This document shows positions 13,735 to 27,060 of a stretch of DNA of 64,000 nt, piece after piece (position 1 is the first letter of the stretch; each line of letters starts with the position of its first letter). The stretch is taken from assembly GCA_023101725.1 (NCBI GenBank), contig JALJCO010008621.1, positions 1,781,001 through 1,845,000 of the forward strand, written 5' to 3'. Origin of the DNA: Atherinomorus stipes (lineage: Eukaryota; Chordata; Actinopteri; Atheriniformes; Atherinidae). A program made the translations under genes and the position numbers. Under the pieces are notes generated by a model that ran no database searches, was not told the origin of the DNA, and saw nothing but the letters and a program-made list of their open reading frames with translations.

Positions 13735-13849
13735 AACCTTGGCACATTTCCACCAACATTACCCAGTTAAAAAGAAATTCACTCACCCCCAAGTTACCCC
13801 GGAAAAGCACCCAGTAGAGGGGAAGGACTTTTAAGATTCCCTGGAAATC
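13735..13849. repeat. Possible MITE fragment abutting the Tc1 remnant
   Basis: The segment contains CACATTTCCACCAACATTACC, then AAGTTACCCCGGAAAAGCACC. It resembles the 'tttccacc...accc' terminal sequence of PIF/Harbinger-like fish MITEs, related in style to the ends at 7.10 and 34.75 kb. It sits exactly where the Tc1 left end should be, so it may have replaced or interrupted that end. The resemblance is from memory only. Confidence 0.3.
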
Positions 13850-14788
13850 TCGAGGGAATGGGCTGCATACTGAAGCATCAGGTGTTCCAATCACTTTCAT
13901 GGCCACAAGTGTATAAAATAAAGCACCTAGGCATACAGACTGTTTTTACAAACATTTGTGAAAGAATGGGTCGCTCTCAGGAGCTCAGTGAATTCCAGTG
14001 TGGAACTGTGATAGGACGCCATCTGTACAACAAATCCAGTTATGAAATTTCCTCACTCCTTGATACTCCACAGTCAACTGTCAGCTGTATTATAAGAAAA
14101 TGGAATGGAATGTGTTTGGGAACGACAGCAACTCAGCCACGAAGTGGTAGGCTACGTAAACTGACAGACTGGGGTCAGCGGATGCTGAAGCTGGTAGTGG
14201 GAAGAGGTAACCAACTTTCTCCAGCTTTATCCCTGGGTGACTTTCTGCAGTCAAGTTTGGTGGAGGGGGGTTATGGTGTGGGGTTGTTTTTCAGGAGCTG
14301 GGCTTGGCCCCTTAGTTCCAGTGAAAAGAACTCTGACTGCTTCAGCATATGAAGACATTTTGGACAATTCCATGCTCCCAACTTTGTGGGAACAGTTTGG
14401 AGCTGGCCCCTTCCTCTTCCAACATGACTGTGCACCAGTTCACAAAGCAGGTCCATAAAGACATGGATGGTAGAGTCTGGTGTGGATGAACTTGACTGGT
14501 CTGTACAGAGTCCTGACCTCAACCCGACAGAACACCATTGGGATGAATTAGAGCGGAGACTGAGAGCTGGGCCTTCTCATCCAACCTCAGTGTGTGACCT
14601 CACAAATGTGCCTCTGGAAGAATGGTCAAAAATTCCCATAAACACACTCCTAAACCTTGTGGACAGCCTTCCCAGAAGAGTTGAAGCTGTTCTAGCTTCA
14701 TATTGAGCCCTATGGATTAGGAATGGGATGCCACGTAAGCTCATATGTGAATAAAGGCAGGTGAGTGAATACTTTTGGCAATATAGTG
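13850..14788 (+). pseudogene. Tc1/mariner-family transposon remnant with an internally deleted transposase
   Basis: The right end is the Tc1-type terminus ACTTTTGGCAATATAGTG at 14771-14788, followed by a TA target dinucleotide. The transposase start (ATG at 13966, MGRSQELSEFQCGTVIG) and its paired-like helix-turn-helix are readable to about 14150. The frame then jumps: the region holding the first catalytic Asp of the DDE triad is missing, with a junction near 14210-14255. It resumes with [12 protein letters not shown], the second Asp in FQHDCAPVH, and the Glu region SPDLNPTEHHWDELE, ending near 14706. The three readable parts are in different frames with several stops, and the left inverted repeat is not recognisable before 13850. 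An intact element would encode about 340 residues and move by cut-and-paste into TA sites. This copy cannot encode an active enzyme. It may mobilise in trans only if a left end exists, and I do not see one. Confidence 0.93.
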
Positions 14789-16630
14789 TATCTCCATGTT
14801 TTGATCATCTGAAAAATGGAGCAATGACAAGTGCATGGATAATGAAGTCCAAGCTCCTTCGGTTGAATTTGCTGAGGACAAAACTCAGTGCTACCTCAAG
14901 GTGGCAACTTGGAACGACACTGTTTGGAAGAGCAGTCAATAAGCAGGCAGAGCTGAATGTTAGGCACACCAGTAGAAATTCTGGAAAATTTAAAGAAACT
15001 GAAGCTAGATTGGAAATGCTGAAGGAGCATAACAGCTGAAATAGGTCTGACTAAACCAACAAGAGGTAGCAGTCATTAGAATGACTTTTCTAGTAGTTTG
15101 TGTTGCCATGGAAATGCAAACCATGCAGATCAACAGAAAATATTTTACCCAAGTAAATAAATGTGTATTACAAATTTCTGGAAATGTCAGTGGAAAACCA
15201 CCCATGTGTCCTTCTCCAGCTCCAAAATGATGAAAAATGTTGCCATTTTTATTCCACTCTTCCTTTGATCAGCCCCTCATTTCATTCACTTTCTGAAACA
15301 GTAAGAAAAGCCCACAGGGTTCTGATTGACAGACTTTGCCATGTACAGTCTCAGTTTGTCTGTGAACTGGTCTGAAAGCTCAGATTAGTCCTCTCTGGAG
15401 ATTAAAGGTTAATCTTGGATGATGTGGTGGCTCATATTGTAAATTGCAACCAAATGACTCAACCCAACATATGGTGGTCATGATAAAAATGAAACCTTGA
15501 AACTATGTGTCCTTTGAAAAGACACTGATAAAATTTTCCCTGGATCACTTTTGGGTCTCATGGCAATAGGTTTAGCTTTATCTTATAATAACTTTCCTTT
15601 GACCTTGCCTCAATTAAGTGTTGCATTCCCTGTGATTCATATGAACAGTTGGTGTGTTTATCCATTTCATCTCCAATGCCCTGCCAGTTAAAAGCAGCAC
15701 TTCATACATAGAAAGAAGAAATGATGTGACACTTCATGTTATGCATTTAGAGCTCATTCCTTATTCTCTTTGACAGTATCCAGATGCTAGCTGGAAGCAC
15801 ATTAGCAGTTGGCAGGTAGATCTGCTGAGTAGTTATTGTGCAGACTTTGGCTTTTGTCGTGGATCAGTCTGTAATGCGATGTCCAGTTGTTACTATTTAA
15901 ACCTGTGGTGCCGTGACTTTTAAAGCCATGGTAAGCATCAGCGGCTGTCAACAAGAGCGGGTGAATCCACACATCCAGCTTCCTTTGCAAATGAGAGGGT
16001 GCAGACATGTGCCTGTGCACACACAGGTGAAGGGACTTAATGTTGCAGCTGTCACAGCTATTGGTGTTGTGGAACATAAAAAAGCCACCAAATGTCACAG
16101 CTCAACTTTCAACAAGTCTGATGACAATTAGAAATTATTCTAGATGCAACTAGCCATGGAGCTTAATATCTATTCTGGGACACTGCATATTTTTAACAAC
16201 TTCACAGATGCAATCAATGCTCATTAGGACAGGAGGATGAGTTCTGTAGTGGAACAGATTCATTGCTCTGTAAGTAGAATAGTGTACAATTTTTGCTCTT
16301 TCTGTTGGATTGATTTTAATTTAAGTTGTATACTATGAGCCTACATGTTGTCCATACATATCCATCAAGCCCCAAGTAATTTTCTATTTATTTATTTATT
16401 TTTGGTATAGAATTTAATTTTGTTTTGATCCTTATTCTTATTCCTCCTTAAGGAACATCACCTCTTTTCATCATGCTGGCATGTGAGATATTATAGTGGA
16501 CATCCAGTTCTAAAACAAGGATGGAGGGCCTCTGATTAGCTCAATAGAAAAAAACACTAACCCTCTCTTTACAAAAAATGGACATCATGTATGTTTTCGA
16601 CTAACCGAAATAACTAAAATAACAGATGTT

Positions 16631-16698
16631 TAATCACAGCCCATACTATTAGCAGATGCATCGTGTTCTACAGGTTTGGTCAGAGATTATGTGATGTG
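16631..16698 (+). repeat. Local direct repeat, copy A
   Basis: The 68-bp segment with ATCACAGCCCATACTATTAG and TTGGTCAGAGAT recurs 687 bp downstream with about 60 of 68 positions identical. Weaker similarity extends some 30 bp to the left. Confidence 0.75.
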
Positions 16699-17317
16699 TC
16701 GCCTGTTCGAGCTGCAGGTATGGACTGGAATTGGACTTTAGGAAAAGAAAAAGAAATGTCCCAAGTTTGAAATTCTAGGAATAAGATAACCACTGCATAT
16801 GCACTAAATTCAAAATAGACACACAAAAAGTACTCCATAAAGCATTTATTGTAAGAACCAGGCAATTTATAATAATTCGAACCAATCTGGGAGATACAGT
16901 ACATGGGTATTTTATTACTTCAGCTTTTGAGTAAACTTTGCTTTTTGTTTTGCATTTTATATGGACCTGCATGCTTGTGATATGGTAGTGGGAGCTGCTT
17001 AACTTTTTTTTTTTCTTTTTAACAAAGCAGCCATAGCACTGCAAAGCCACTGCCACCCCTTTCACTGTTTGTACTGAGCGCATTTGGGTTGTGTTTCATC
17101 ATGCAGTGTGCATCTTCAAATAGGAAAATACTCACTGCATTTTATAAACAGCACAACCAAAGTGCGTCAGCCCCACTGTGAAAGGACAATTTGTAAAGTA
17201 CTGAAAACACCTGTAGCAGGATGTTCCCATCAGACTGTTTTCAACTGATACATGAGCCCAATTTTGAAAGTTTGAAAGCAGTCAGCTAAATGCAACTAAC
17301 CCGGAAATAACAGGTCT

Positions 17318-17385
17318 CAATCACAGCCCATACTATTAGAAGATGCATCATATTCTACAGGCTTGGTCAGAGATGATGTGAAATG
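17318..17385 (+). repeat. Local direct repeat, copy B
   Basis: This is the partner of 16631-16698, in the same orientation. The two copies may be separate inserts of an unknown dispersed repeat or a local duplication. Confidence 0.75.
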
Positions 17386-20300
17386 TAACACTGACAATAC
17401 TAAAAACTCATTGAAATACGCGCAGGTTTCCTGGATGGCATGGATGTTTCAACAACATTCATTTGTAAAAGTAAATTTGGTGAAAAAGATGAACACCGTC
17501 TGATTCTGGAGCTTCATTATCAAGTCATCTCAGTGAAAGTAGTTTATGTGATCTCCTCAAATATACCTTAACTTCCTTTTGTCCCTCCTCTGAACAAAGA
17601 GCCAAAGAAAGCCAGGGCTCTTTCTTCTTAATTTCGTTGTTTTTTCTGTTCTTCATCCTAAAATTCTTCACTATTCCTCTTTGGAGTGGCCCCAGACGCT
17701 CTGGAAAATGGGTGATGTGCATGAGTGTACTGTGACGATGTTGATGGCTGCACAGTTATGTTTATAGTCTTAATTGATAATTTGAACAACCTGCATTTTT
17801 CTTCTACTCTTCATTAGCTGGGAGTCTTTCTGGACCCATGAACCGATCCTTCTCCCACTACTCTTGCTGTGTCTTTCAATATATTCTGGAGAATGTTGAC
17901 AAATTTGTCTTGACTGCTCGCGTATCACTCCCACATCCAGGTCTTTGATGCTGTATTATTTTTGAGGCAAGAGGAAACAAAAACAGCAAGGAAGTTGAGA
18001 AGGGCGGTGAGATTCAGAGGAAAGTTTTGTGATGTAAAGATTCCTGAGATCACATGTAGCTGTAATCAGCAGTTCCATGTGTGAAAGAGCTCTTTGTCTG
18101 CAGCCCAGGTTCTTGGGTTCAACAAATCAAATGGATTAGAGGCAGCTTTGAAAAATCCACCCAATGGGATCGGCCATCCGCACAAAAACAAACACACTGC
18201 AGTAACTGCAGGCATCCACTTTAAGTAAGGTGCCTGTTTGTGTTTGGGCCTTTGTTGTTGCACATGTGTGCCTGCATACCAGTGTATCAGACATATGACT
18301 CGTGTTCTGGTTCCTGTGTGTGAGTTAAAGTCGTGGCTTCATATCCCTCAGCAGCTGATTAGCAGCTGCTTGATTTCTTTTTCATGAGAACGAAGACAGC
18401 ACTCACTGACAGTTACATCATGCTGTTGTTTCTCTGACCTGTCACACTCGTCTAACGTGTGGTCTTTATCAATTTATGGTATTCTAATATGAGCCAGATC
18501 TATTATTATTTGTCCCTGATGATCGTTTCAAGTGTATCTGTTTGTCTTGTGATGTCAGACCTAATCAAATGAAATGGTGCACAGCTATGTTGTGTATATC
18601 ATTTGTTTCAGATTGTCGTTGGGAAAGCTTCTGCTTTAGATTGTTCAATTAGCAGCCATGACAGTGTGGCTAATGTTGTTTTCATCTTGTGTGTTTTTGT
18701 GTGTGTGTGTTATGCGTCATGGCAAACTGTGCCCCTAGATGTTTTAAAATTTCACACAGGCAGTTTATACTGTAGCATTGGAAGATTTTTTTCTGTGTAA
18801 TAAACTGTTAATAAAAGATGAAAATGGTGCCATCTTAATGTCAACATGATTTTTTGGGGGAGTTAGCTTTCCATTTTTCCTTTTTAGGTGGTTCTTAATG
18901 CTGTGTTAGCTGAGCAGCAATCATGATGACAGCTCATTCAACCAACCTCGAAATGTGATCTTTGTTGCCTCTTAAATGTTAAATGTGATGCAAACTTTTT
19001 TTTTTTTAACAACTCTTTTATGAAATGTGATCTTTCTCTAACAGAAAAAATGGTCTCTCTGAGTATGAATTAATCCAATTTTTGTGACAACCAATCTGAA
19101 TCTGCTAAAATTACAGTAGAAGACCTTCTGCATTTTCATTGGGCTATAGATGCTTCAGTTTAGCTTTCATGAAGTGGTCCTGAGAGCTACTTCCCTCATG
19201 TTTATCTAGGCGGTAAAAATAAGCACTGTGCCAAAACTTGAGAGCCGTGACTGCAGCACAGTTTGAGCCACTGCTGAGACCCACGTCTCATGCAGCCAGA
19301 GTGGATGCTCTAATCTGTTAACATGGGTGCCAAAATGAAAACCATCATGCTCTGACACTGTATGTACTGTATACAATGTCAGATGGTGATCTTTGTTGGA
19401 GGACTGCAGTCACTACTATTTATGTTTTCATTTCACACAGCAATTTCACTTTAATGGTTCTTGTCTGCAAACAGAAACTAAGTTAAGAGAAAAGTGCTTA
19501 AAAACATTTTTTCATCAAGATATCATGATCATCATTTTTGATTATTCTATGATTTCAGGTGTTTTTTCACAAGTTCTCAGAAGATTCCTGAAACTCTGTG
19601 AACCAACAGGTCAGAAGGTCAGAGCATGATGGGAGAAAGGCTGCAGCTTATCAGAGGATACAGACTTGTTAGATTTGCTTCTGATCCTCAGGTTTGATTA
19701 CTCAGCTCTCCCAAGACTGGGAAACGCCAGGACTTTCCACTCCATCTACTCCATGTGCATGTATGAGTGTGTTTGTATTTTCCTTCCACTGTGTTGACAA
19801 GTTTCCACTGAGTGTTTGCTCAAGAGAAGAAAAGGTCAAATTGTGCGGGATTCAGCTTACCCTCATCTTTCACTCATGGAATCACAGATGTCTTTGTTTC
19901 TTTGCTGCTCACATTGAACTATTATACTTTTACTTGTTGGATGTCCACAGTGGGGCATGTACGCATGGCGGTGAGCTGACTGCCTTTTTGCTGTAGAGTT
20001 AAGGGGACCCATGACACTGTGAGATTGGGAAAATGAGCCGTCTCGTTTAAGAAATGGACTGATAGAGCACCACACCATCATAGATCTCTGTGAGAACCGT
20101 GCAAATCCAGACGCCAAGCCCTTTCTGACAAACACAGTGGAGGATAAAAAAAAGGAATAAAAACAAGATATATGCACCAAAGTGAGCATGTTTGGTGGTA
20201 TGATTTCTTTTTTTTCAGTCAGATAAAAATGAAACTTAATTGCTGTCTATAATCAGCTTTGAGCTTTGTGAAATGAAATGATACCGACAATTTTTTTTCT

Positions 20301-20407
20301 CTATTTTTCAGGTTCCAAGATTAAAATAACGAAAAACAGCAGGTAATAAAAGATATAGCTTTCACATGTGTGCTCTCATTTTAACTTTCTCTCCCTATGA
20401 TTGCATT

Positions 20408-20852
<445 letters not shown>

Positions 20853-21489
20853 AATGTAAAAGCATTATCCTGCCTGTCTCCATGATTTGTGTGTGTGCGT
20901 TTACTTGTGTAAATCTCTGTTCTACAGATGTGAATGTTTGTTGTGGAACTTTATCTACACAGCTCTCCGATGTCTGCAACCCTCTCAGAAAACAGAAAAC
21001 AAAATAAATGCCAACCAGATTGGAACCGGATGCAAATGATAATCTTGGCTTTGTCTTCGTCTGACCACTGCGACCTTTCTGGAGACCATGTGAGTTCACT
21101 GAAGACAACGGTTATGCATTTTAGTCATGGAGGTTTATTACAAGAAACATCCTGTCTCCCTCTCCTTATGAAAAAAAAGCTTTTAGGTTAATTGTGGGCT
21201 ATAATTTTATGGCTGACCAAGGTAAACATTGATATACTGACAACAAGAACAAAATGAATTAAATATGGTTTTATTTGCCCAAGAACACATCATGTACAGC
21301 TTTCAAATGATAAGGGTGTTTACTAATGAGGTTCCTCTTATCAGACAATGTTAAGGTAACAAAGATGATAAACTGAGCAAAATAAATAATCTTAGCATGT
21401 GACCATGTTAAGATTATTAGACCATGTGAGAAGAAAAAGGCTTTGCTAAAATGATCTAGCATTTTATATATATGTATATGCTGTATATA

Positions 21490-22309
21490 AAAAATCACCT
21501 TTTTTCAAGAATTACAATTAATGTCAGCAGACGGTCTTGTTCTTTAGGGTGATGCTGCTGGCAGGAATGAATTTCTGTATCTCTCCGTCCTACAGCAAAC
21601 CTGACGCAGCCTCCCACTGAACACACTCTGTTGATTCTTCACCGTGTTGTGGAGAGGATGGGAAGAATCCTCCATCATCTTCATCAGCTTGTGCAGCATT
21701 ATTTTCTGAATGATCAGCTCCAGCGGCTCCAGAGTTCTTTCCAGCACAGAACCAGCTTTCTTGATCAGCTTGTTTAGTTTCTTCAAGTCTCTGGTTCTGA
21801 TCTGCTGCCCCAGCAGATGCTGCAAAGCTAATTGCACTTTCCACAACAGACTTGTGGAAGATCTGCAACATCTTGGTGCAGACGTTGAATGATCTCAGCT
21901 TCCTTAAGAAGTAGAGTCTGCTCTGACCTTTCTTGTAGATGTAGTCAGTGTTGCATTTCCAGTTGAGTCTGTTGTCCAGCTGAACTCCAAGGTATTTGTA
22001 GTTCTCCACCACCTCCACCTCCTCCTCCAGGATGTAGACAGGACTATGTTGCTTATTCTTGCTCCTCCTAAAGTCAGCAATCATCTCTTTAGTCTTGCTG
22101 GTATTTAAGATGAGCTGAGTGTTAACGCACCATTTCACAAACCGATTGACCAGTTCCCTGTACTCGGCTTCTTGTCTATCACTGATACACCCCACAACTG
22201 CAGAGTCATCAGAGTATTTCTGCAGATGACAGGACTCAGAGTTGTACAGGAAGTCTGAGGTGTACAGTGTAAAGAGGAATGGTGAGAGTACAGTCCCTTG
22301 TGGTGCTTA
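21490..22309 (-). pseudogene. 5'-truncated LINE (L2/CR1-like) reverse-transcriptase C-terminal fragment
   Basis: On the minus strand the sequence begins abruptly near 22309 with the RT motif PQGTVLSPFLFTLYTSDF. It continues through the catalytic box YSDD (22205-22216) and the downstream block VVENYKYLGVQLDNRLNW. The RT thumb/connection follows: LYFLRKLRSFNVCTKMLQIF, then HKSVVESAISFA. Near 21830 a frameshift moves the reading frame to the one encoding DLKKLNKLIKKAGSVL and RQVCCRTERYRNSFLPAA, ending at a stop at 21544. The layout of RT ending in NSFLPAA and followed closely by a short 3' tail fits non-LTR retrotransposons of the L2/CR1 group in fish. It is dead on arrival in the usual LINE manner, lacking the endonuclease and most of the RT fingers. 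The coding frame is only lightly damaged, so the insertion looks fairly young. The exact clade is not certain. Confidence 0.9.
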
Positions 22310-22800
22310 ATTACACATAATTAAGGACGTGTCCACATGATTGACATGCGGCAGACCGGAAGCCTGGCCTGCCGACTGGAGGCTCCTAGTTAGCTCCTTC
22401 TTTGCTCTCAGTAAGGTCTCAGTTTGTAGCAGAGTCGCACAACGGCGGTTTTTAGTCAGCGAATTGCAAGTCTAAGTGTGTCTTACCTTAACCATGCCGC
22501 TTAGGGGGCTTATCTTTGTTAGCTCCTGTTAGTTTCGAGTTAGCTCGGTTAGCGTTCAGCCCAGAGTACGTCAGCTGTCAATCATTTCCCCCTCGGCCGC
22601 ACTGTGCCCATTTTAATATTTTCCTGGAGTGACGACACACGTGACACGGCCAGATGGCGACGGTAAGACACGCCCAACTGGCTTTACATTTCTCTATTCA
22701 GATGAGACCGGATACTACGTCCATAGTATTACATAGTAGTACAGTCTTTGGTTAAAAGCCATTTTCCATCTGGTTTTATCCTATTTGTGGTCACTCACAC
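22310..22800. repeat. GC-richer block next to the LINE, probably an unclassified repeat
   Basis: The composition differs from both flanks. ATGATTGACA (22338) and TGTCAATCAT (22575) form an inverted pair, and several TTAGCT-type motifs occur between. There is no long frame. It could be a MITE into which the LINE inserted, or an unrelated GC-rich segment. Confidence 0.35.
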
Positions 22801-23832
22801 GCACCCTTAAAGTCAATAACACCAATTAGGAAGTCATTCATGCATAGGGAGAACAGGAAGTCCACATAAAAAGATTAATCCAAGATTCAACCAGGAACCT
22901 TCTTGCTGAAGGAACTACCACACCATCGAGTAGCCTTTTGCAGGTCTAATGGAAGTTGATCAGCCATTTCTGCTCTGCAGACTGATTCAACCAGGATATG
23001 ATTTTACTCTGTAGTTTTTTATTTTCAAGTAGGATACTGTAAAACAACCCAGGAGGGAATTCAAAGCTCATAGTGAAACTTAAAATGTAGAAAAGGATCA
23101 AATTCTTTATTAACTCCTTATAAACTCAAAACTTATCTGGACTGTTTTCACCTTAATTGTTGCCACACACTGGTATGAAATGCTCTGGTCTGTGCCTTAA
23201 TATAAAGTTGCTTCTTCTATTTCTGGATCAGCTTAGTCTCTTTCTCCATACATCTACATCACCTTCTCTGTCTCAGCGTCTCCATGCCCTCTCTATGGAC
23301 AACATTATTTTAGCTGTTGAATAACTACATTTTTTGAGTCAGACAACCTTCAGACTCAGGTCCTTTGCAGATGTCTCAGTCTAGAAACAGATGACAGAAG
23401 TGATGGTGTGATGATTGTTTACATCTTTTTCTTTTTTTTTTATTGATGATAATAACTAGAGAACAAACTGGTCTCAATATCTCAACAGAACTCAACATCA
23501 TGCTAAGATTTCAACTAAAAACGTGGAATGGTTAAACGAACTGGATCTGGCTGCCAGGACTTCAAATGAAAAACTTCACTTATGTTGGTTACGAATATTG
23601 CTGAACTCAAAAAATCGCTAACATAACAATCATTAAAGCTAATAGAACCACTAAATCTATGATTTTCATATTTCAGGTCATATTGGGGTCCAGACCCCTA
23701 AAATAGGCCCAATAACATTGTGCCATAGATTCTATTGAAAACAGCACTGATACAAAATGAACAAGAGCAATGACGACCATGTTCTCATCTAAAAGGTGTT
23801 TTTGCCCCTCTCTTGACTTTGAGCTACTAATT

Positions 23833-24044
23833 CAGGGGTGGCAAAATCCGGTTCTCAAGAGCCACTATCTTGCAACTTTTAGATGCTACCATTCTCCAAC
23901 ACACCTGAATTACCTCATGGGCCTGTCATTCAGCTCTGCAGAGGCCTGGCACAGAGCCATTCATTTGATTTAGGTGTGTTGGAGAAGATATACATCTAAA
24001 AGTTGCAGGATTGTGGCCTTGAGGACTGAACTTGGCCACATCTG
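23833..24044. mobile_element. hAT-type MITE with 8-bp target duplication
   Basis: The element is a 212-bp palindrome. The left arm starts CAGGGGTGGCAAAATCCGG and reaches CAACTTTTAGATG. The right arm, read in reverse, starts CAGATGTGGCCAAGTTCAG and reaches CAACTTTTAGATG. Flanks TACTAATT (23825-23832) and TACTAGTT (24045-24052) form an 8-bp duplication with one mismatch. Ends starting CAGGGG and 8-bp duplications are hAT hallmarks. It is non-coding. Confidence 0.88.
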
Positions 24045-24052
24045 TACTAGTT

Positions 24053-25450
24053 TCTGCTCTGCTGATCCAATTACTGTAAACAAATGTAACCTATCACAAA
24101 CAAACATCATTTTTTTAGTTTTGATGCAATTCAGACAGTTGTATTTTTGTGAAAACACAACAAAAAGCCACGTCAGAGCACTATTTAGAGAGAATAGTTT
24201 ACACTGCAGTCACACATGTTGAAAGCACACTCAGAAGGGTGCATACAATGAAAGGCAGATAGAGGTGGGATTTGGAGACTTTCTCGGCTCCCAGATGGGA
24301 CAATGAGCTGCAACTGAGGTAATCATTGGAGGCATAGACACTGATTCACCACTGAGGGGTCAGTTCTGCAGTTCTGCCTGTCCTGCATGGGTGTCTTTGA
24401 GCTTCTTATGATTCTCTTCTTGATCTCACAAAGTTTTTTTTCCTTTATTATCTTTCCACACATTACTGTGCCAGAGTCTTGAGTTACCTCTAGTTTTGTC
24501 TTCAGTGACTGCCATCAAAGATGTCACTAATCCAGTGGATGTTCTGAACATCTTAAGCCACTGATTTAAGCAATTATACCAGGAACACTGTTCCCCAGAC
24601 TGCCTCTCTCCCGTCTGAGCAAGTCCCAGGGCTCGCGATGTCCAGCTGGCATGGCTAAGGGAGCTGGGACAGCTGCAGTCGTTGACCACCCAGATCACAG
24701 CAACACAGACATCAGCTGCAGCAGTTGATCAGGGCAAAGAGTTTCCACTTCAAACCAGTAGAAATCTCTCCATTTATCAGTCATCACTATGATTTTTGTT
24801 TACTTGGACATGAAACAGAGCTTTTCTTAAACTCTTGACTTTCTATAATTATTTCCACTATGTAAGTACTTTGGTTATTACCACTGGTTTGAATTCTAAA
24901 CCTCAAAACAGGTCATAAAAGTGAAGAGAAGCATCCTTCCTGATATCCAGTATGAGAATGTTTAGACTGGGAGCAAGATTTGGCCCACAGATTATGTATC
25001 CTCAGTGGGTATGGTTCCCTCATCTGATGGTGTGATCATAGCATGGATGGGGATCCAAGAATCAAAAACAGGAAAAGACTTTCAGCAATAACACACCATT
25101 CCAAATCTGAGAAGCATGTGGCATGAAAAAAGTGTCATCTATTGACCCTGATGGTTGGAGCTGGGAAGTCGGACAGTCCCATCTGTGTTTGAGATGTGTT
25201 AGAACAAAGGAAGTGTTGAATCATACTGGGGAATGTCTTGGCTTTAAAACATTTGCCTAAGTTGAATGACTGACAGGAGTGTTCCAAATTAGGTTGTGAT
25301 GTCTGTCATCTGGTGCAAGTAAATTAGTTGATGAACAGTAGTTTAGAGGAAAGAGGGTTATTTCAATTTGCTCATGAGCTGCAATAACAATAGATTTTCT
25401 TTCTTTTATTCAAACTAAGTGAAATGTCAGACTGCTTCTTTTCTTTTTTG
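24053..25450. other. Intergenic, no gene recognised
   Basis: Unique-looking AT-rich sequence with only short, motif-free ORFs. Confidence 0.6.
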
Positions 25451-26215
25451 TAAAGCGCCAATTTATATCAAAGTCATCTCAAGACACTTTACAGACATCA
25501 TGAATTCAAGCCAGTTCTTTGTGATCCAAATAAAACAAATTCACATCAGTCCAATTTATAACAACTGTTCATACAAGCCAGTTCATAAAAGATAATTGCC
25601 TATCTAAGGGAACCAACGGATTGCACTGAATCTTGTGCTTATTGCATCATGGAACTTCCAGCAGTTTAAGCCTATGGCAACATAATTAAGGGATGGCTAA
25701 ACCACCCATAACTATAAAATCGAAACGGAAGGTTTGAACCTCTCGAAGGTAGACTGGGAGCTGGTTCCATAAGAAAGGGGCCTCATAGCCAAAGGCTCTC
25801 ATTCTCTTAGAGACTCTGGGAACCACAAGTAAACCTGCAGTCTGAGAGTGAATTGCTTTTTAGGGAAAATATGGAACTATGAGATCTGTAATATACAGTA
25901 GGGCTTGGTCATGGAGAGTTTTATATGTGAGGACAATTTTAAATTATATTCTGGATTAAACAGGCAGCCAATGAAGAGAAGCAAAAACTGGAGAAAGATG
26001 ATCTTTGCTGCTAGTTCTCATCAGAACCCTTACTGCAGCATTTTTATTAGCTGGAGACTTTTCAGAGTATGTCTGGAACAGCCCAATGATGAGGGATTAC
26101 ACTACAGTAGTCCAATCTTTATGTAACAAAAGCATGGATTAGTTTTTCTGCATTACTCTGCAGCAATATGACATGGTCAATAATCAATAATCAGCCAAAA
26201 ATCCTAGAGAGACTT
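25451..26215. repeat. Teleost interspersed repeat, unclassified
   Basis: The stretch starts TAAAGCGCCAATTTATATC and AAGTCATCTCAAGACACTTT. It continues with GGAGCTGGTTCCATAAGAAA, AACCACAAGTAAACCTGCAG and AACAGGCAGCCAATGAAGAG, to GTAGTCCAATCTTTATG and AAAGCATGGATTAGTTTTTC. I recognise this succession as a widespread fish repeat. The opening 'aagcgcc' resembles LINE/SINE 3' regions. It has no intact coding frame. Confidence 0.6.
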
Positions 26216-26874
26216 TTTCCTTTTAGTCACAAATCACTGCATGCTTCGTAAAAACAAGAATAAAAAGCAGTTTCATAAATTAAACCTCAAATTCTTACCA
26301 TTCATCACAGTGGTGAAACTGAATGATTCAAGCGTGAAGACAGCTGTTAATTATCTGGTATATAGCCCCACATCTTAATTATAAGTGAATGATTTCACCA
26401 GGGTTTGGTCCTGTGCTTTCCAACTCAGTAATCTCAATAATAACCAACTGAAGAATATTTACAGCTTCTTGTTTAAACCCTCTCACTGCTCTCTCTGCTG
26501 CTCTCCAGCTTCGTGTGCTTTCATCATCGCCAAGATCTTATCTATGGTTCCCTTGAGTTGAGCTCTGATTATTTTTCTAAATTCAAACTCCCAGCTTTTC
26601 TCAAAAAGTGGGAAAACACCATCTGATAAAGCAATAAAATAAACTTAAAAGTCCCAGAACTTTTACAGAATAGATCTTGTTTTTTGACTTGAATGAATTG
26701 AATTTATTCATTCAAGATCAAATTTTTATTGTAAGTTTATAATCTGTTTTATTTATTGCTTTGAAAGAATCCCACTGTATCATTTTATAACATTGAACCC
26801 ACTGACTTTGTTGTTGCTGCTGCTGAATAGTCGTGATTGTCTTTTGACTGAAACACTCAGCGATCCTCTGCACT

Positions 26875-27060
26875 GTCCAAACATGTACCTTGCGAGTGAT
26901 GTCCCAGTACCAATGCCAGAATCGGTACTCGCTCCAATACTGGCCTATTTTGCTGTACTCATGCTCTTCAAATACTTGCTCATGACAGCACCCGATACTG
27001 GACGTCACGTGACTCGCTGTGTTTACGCCGTCATGCTGACAGGAAAATACTCTTCAATAA
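26875..27060. repeat. Possible transposon fragment
   Basis: The series CCAGTACCAATGCCAGAATCGGTACTCG, GTACTCATGCTCTTCAAATACTTGCTCATGA and GGACGTCACGTGACTCGC resembles 'gtatcggtactcg...cacgtcacgtgac' fish DNA-transposon ends from memory. No inverted partner or target duplication was found. Confidence 0.35.

Larger units (their letters stand above)
14791..20407. other. Intergenic, no gene recognised
   Basis: It contains the 16.63/17.32-kb repeat pair, a short TTTA run at 16388-16405 and a GT run at 18696-18710. No coding or RNA signature was seen. Confidence 0.6.
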
